Source: GWA2-44-9 sp964429675
GTDB taxonomy: Bacteria > Patescibacteriota > Minisyncoccia > 2-02-FULL-40-12 > GWA2-44-9
Direction of reading: 5' to 3'
DNA length: 7,266 nt
Assembly: GCA_964429675.1 (NCBI GenBank)
Contig: CAYSDF010000041.1
Location: 1 to 7,266, forward strand
A program made the translations under genes and the position numbers. The notes under the pieces were generated by a model. The model was not told the origin of the DNA. It saw only the letters and a program-made list of their open reading frames with translations, and searched no databases. Position 1 is the stretch's first letter; each line of letters begins with the position of its first letter. Shown one piece after another: positions 4,617 to 7,266 of the stretch.

Positions 4617-7266
4617 GACACTTCTTGTACTTTTTCCCTGAGCCGCAAAAGCATGGGTCGTTTCTCCCGATAGTATGCTCGCTTTTAGCCTGTTGAGGAG
4701 GACGATGAGCCGGTTCATTTACAATAGGCTGATGCTGATGAGGCTCGCCGATGATATCCGGCCTTTTTTCTTCCAATTTTACTACTTTTGGCTGTTCAAT
4801 GAAGCTGACTTTGAATATAGTATTAACAACTTGGGATTTCATGGCCTCAAGTAATTGCTCAAACATTTTCTGACCCTCTACTTTATACTCCACCAACGGA
4901 TCCCGCTGGCCATAGGCTCTCAAGCGCACAGAATCCCGCAGATATTCCATAGATTCAATATGATCCATCCACAATTCATCAATAGTCCGGAGAAGAACCA
5001 TTTTTTCTAATCTTCTCATACCTTCTGGTCCTACTTCTTTTTCTTTGACCTCATACAGATTGTCAATGCCGTCTTTGATGAAATCTTTTAATTTTTCTGC
5101 GTCATTTTCTTTGGCGGCCTCGGCGAGCTGAGACTTGATATCAATTCCAGCCATTAGTTTCAGCGATTCTGATATCTCATCGATATTCCATTCAAATTCG
5201 TTAGCAGTTGTATTAAAATCCACCAGTCCATCAATGTGGTTGTTAATATATCCGAGAATTAATTCTCTACTGCCTTGAGAAAACAAAACATCTCTCCTTA
5301 ATGCATAGACAGTGGTCCGATGCTTATTCATCACATCGTCGTATTCAAGGACATACTTTCTGGAATCAAAATTATGGCCCTCGATCCTTGATTGAGCCTG
5401 CATTATTGCCCGGGAAACAAAACTGTTCTCTATCATATCATCCTCGCCTACGCCCAGCGTCTCCATAATATTTTTCATCCGATCGCCGCCAAAAATACGA
5501 ACAACGTCATCTTCGGTAGAAACAAAAAACTGGGATGATCCAGGATCACCCTGTCTTCCGGCCCGGCCGCGCAACTGATCATCGATTCTTCTGGCTTCGT
5601 GCCTTTCAGTACCGACAACATGAAGACCACCAGCATCTTTGACCTTTTTAGCTTCCATGAGGTCGGCCGGATTACCGCCTAAAATAATATCTACTCCTCT
5701 GCCCGCCATGTTAGTAGCTACTGTAACTGCTCCAAATCTTCCGGCCTGAGCGATTATTTCCGCTTCTTTCTCGTGGTTTTTAGCATTTAAAACTTTATGA
5801 TCTACGCCTTCACTGCTTAACATGGTCGATAAAATTTCGTTTTTCTCAATTGAAACTGTCCCGACAAGTACCGGCTGGCCGGTTTCGTTTCTTTGTTTTA
5901 TCTCCTGGACGATTGCCCTGAGTTTACCGACCTGATTTTTATAAATCCTATCGGGACTATCTTTCCTAATCATAGGCTTGTTGGTAGGAACGGTGACTAC
6001 ATCTATAGAATATACTTTGTGCAGCTCTTCGGCTGAAGTTTGAGCAGTACCGGTCATGCCGGCCAGTTTTTTATATAACCTGAAATAGTTCTGGAATGTA
6101 ATCGTCGCCAAAGTCCGCGATTCTTTCTGAACCAGCACCCGCTCTTTAGCTTCCACCGCCTGATGAAGACCTTCTGACCAGCGTCGGCCGGGCATCAAAC
6201 GTCCCGTAAATTCATCGACAATAATGACCTCTCCGTCTTTAACGACATAATCCTTATCGCGCTTAAAAAGTACATTGGCTTTTAAGGCCTGCTCCAGATG
6301 GTGAACATACCTCACCCCACCTTCCTGATAAATATTCTGGATATTCAGCATCTTCTCTACTTTTTCTATTCCGGCTTCGGTGATTGAAACTGCTTTAAGT
6401 TTTTCGTCTACGGTATAGTCATCATTATCGACTAATTTGGGTACAACTTTGGAAAAAGTTTCATACAATTTTGTCGAATCTGTATCAGGAGCGGAAATAA
6501 TTAAGGGCGTGCGGGCCTCATCAATTAAAATAGAATCGACTTCGTCGACAACGGCAAAGTTATGACCGGAGGCGATTCCTCCGCCTGAGGCGGATGAACC
6601 TTCGCCTTGACCCTTCCGCTGGACCATATATTCGGCGCCTTGAGCCAAATTATCTCTCAGATAATCAAACCCATATTCGTTGTTAGTGCCATAGGTAATA
6701 TCAGCTTCATATGCCTCACGCCTGGAAACCGGCTTTAAAAATTCGTGAACAACCTTGAAATTTCCTTGCACATCACGCTCTTGATCGAGAGGGTCTGTTG
6801 GATTCTGATGAGTATGATCATAGAGATAGCTCACATCATGATTAATACAACCAACCGATAATCCAAGAGCATCATATATCTGAGCCATCCAGGCCGCATC
6901 ACGCCTGACTAAATAGTCATTGACTGACACAATATGGACTCCCTTGCCCTCCAAGGCATTTAAATACGCCGGTAATGTCGCTACAAGAGTCTTTCCTTCC
7001 CCTGTTCTCATTTCTGCAATCTTTCCCTGATGCAATACAATGCCGCCGATTAGCTGGACGTCATAATGTCTTTGGCCAAGATTTCTCCTTGAAGCCTCCC
7101 GGACCGCCGCAAAAGCCTCGGGCAAGATATCGTCTAGTGTTTCACCTTCAGATAAACGCTTTTTAAATTCCAGTGTCTTGGCCTTTAAATCCGCGTCCGA
7201 AAGCGCCCCAAAATCCTTTTCGAGTTCATTGATCCGATCGATAGTCGGTTGGAGCGACTTGATATA
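4606..7266 (-). CDS. secA: SecA preprotein translocase ATPase (5' end outside window)
   Basis: The frame is open from the right edge to TAA, giving 886 residues that begin YIKSLQPTIDRINELEKDFG. Compared with known SecA, only about the first 15 residues are missing. SecA is the cytosolic ATPase motor that pushes preproteins through SecYEG. Visible signatures in window numbering are MRTGEGKT (Walker A, 86-93), VDEVDSILIDEARTP (240-254), TNMAGRGVDIILGG, and the arginine-finger motif with RGRAGRQGDPGSSQFF. A C-terminal SEC-C zinc motif has C872, C874, C883 and H884. Two oddities stand out: a roughly 35-residue extra segment before PVSRREAYEADITYG, and a Gly/Ser-rich insert at about 218-235 just before the DEVD motif, encoded by a palindrome. 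The frame is intact, so the protein should be functional. An internal TTG at 7125 is not the start, since conserved SecA sequence continues upstream of it. Confidence 0.97.
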   Translation of the reverse strand, partial: YIKSLQPTIDRINELEKDFGALSDADLKAKTLEFKKRLSEGETLDDILPEAFAAVREASRRNLGQRHYDVQLIGGIVLHQGKIAEMRTGEGKTLVATLPAYLNALEGKGVHIVSVNDYLVRRDAAWMAQIYDALGLSVGCINHDVSYLYDHTHQNPTDPLDQERDVQGNFKVVHEFLKPVSRREAYEADITYGTNNEYGFDYLRDNLAQGAEYMVQRKGQGEGSSASGGGIASGHNFAVVDEVDSILIDEARTPLIISAPDTDSTKLYETFSKVVPKLVDNDDYTVDEKLKAVSITEAGIEKVEKMLNIQNIYQEGGVRYVHHLEQALKANVLFKRDKDYVVKDGEVIIVDEFTGRLMPGRRWSEGLHQAVEAKERVLVQKESRTLATITFQNYFRLYKKLAGMTGTAQTSAEELHKVYSIDVVTVPTNKPMIRKDSPDRIYKNQVGKLRAIVQEIKQRNETGQPVLVGTVSIEKNEILSTMLSSEGVDHKVLNAKNHEKEAEIIAQAGRFGAVTVATNMAGRGVDIILGGNPADLMEAKKVKDAGGLHVVGTERHEARRIDDQLRGRAGRQGDPGSSQFFVSTEDDVVRIFGGDRMKNIMETLGVGEDDMIENSFVSRAIMQAQSRIEGHNFDSRKYVLEYDDVMNKHRTTVYALRRDVLFSQGSRELILGYINNHIDGLVDFNTTANEFEWNIDEISESLKLMAGIDIKSQLAEAAKENDAEKLKDFIKDGIDNLYEVKEKEVGPEGMRRLEKMVLLRTIDELWMDHIESMEYLRDSVRLRAYGQRDPLVEYKVEGQKMFEQLLEAMKSQVVNTIFKVSFIEQPKVVKLEEKRPDIIGEPHQHQPIVNEPAHRPPQQAKSEHTIGRNDPCFCGSGKKYKKCHGK
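6570..6607. repeat. Palindromic element inserted in frame in secA
   Basis: A perfect core palindrome, TCCGCC-TGA-GGCGGA (6580-6594), is flanked by further complementary arms: AGGCGA (6570-6575) with TCGCCT (6602-6607), and GAA/TTC in between with small mismatches. The 38-bp hairpin encodes GEGSSASGGGIA on the minus strand, within a Gly/Ser-rich run absent from ordinary SecA sequences at this point. It looks like a protein-coding palindromic repeat, comparable in kind to the Rickettsia palindromic elements. Only one copy is visible in this window, so repeat status is inferred. Confidence 0.55.

Noticed and set aside
4617..4718. Upstream ATG extending the YdeI-like protein by 34 residues
   Set aside because: The extra residues fall entirely over the secA C-terminal coding region, match nothing in the family, and would create a 113-nt overlap. 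The internal ATG at 4616 gives the family's usual length.
7123..7125. TTG as the start of secA
   Set aside because: Conserved SecA N-terminal sequence (for example LSDADLKAKTLEFKKRLSEGETLDD) continues in frame to the window edge.

Overview
The window is a compact, mostly single-stranded stretch of a bacterial chromosome. Six complete genes and one 5'-truncated gene lie on the minus strand, and a possible 3' stub of a convergent plus-strand gene sits at the left edge. It is bacterial because it carries secA with a SEC-C zinc motif and a YvcK/CofD-family gene. An AT-leaning composition, tight gene packing, a SecA with an extra segment in its first nucleotide-binding domain and a coding palindrome inside secA all suggest Patescibacteria (CPR, Parcubacteria-like). 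That assignment is an inference from recalled family features and needs a tree.

Read in the direction of transcription (right to left), the first unit is secA (entering from the right edge, lacking only about the first 15 codons) followed by an overlapping YdeI/OmpD-associated-type gene. A 95-bp AT-rich gap follows, the only real intergenic region. It holds a near-consensus sigma-70 promoter (TTGAAA-17-TATAAT). Between the predicted transcription start and the next ATG lies a 60-nt nested inverted repeat that folds as a three-way junction and pairs the likely Shine-Dalgarno bases.

That promoter would drive a five-gene unit: a one-domain VOC (glyoxalase-fold) protein, a tandem two-domain PhnB-like VOC protein, a nucleotidyltransferase fused to a diadenylate-cyclase (DisA_N/DAC)-like domain, an MTH1-like Nudix hydrolase, and a YvcK-family protein. 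The first three genes are joined by two TAATG stop/start overlaps, and the remaining gaps are 30 and 6 nt. There is no non-coding stretch over 300 bases, and no RNA gene, CRISPR array or insertion sequence was seen.

The most interesting item is the fusion protein. It has an HxGH nucleotidyltransferase N-terminus, a basic linker, and a C-terminal domain carrying DGA and RH(L)SA motifs, as in c-di-AMP synthases. Its placement next to a YvcK-family gene (a UDP-sugar-binding regulator of carbon and cell-wall metabolism in Firmicutes) and a nucleotide-pool sanitising Nudix enzyme suggests a nucleotide-signalling and envelope-metabolism operon. The function of the whole set is inferred, not shown.
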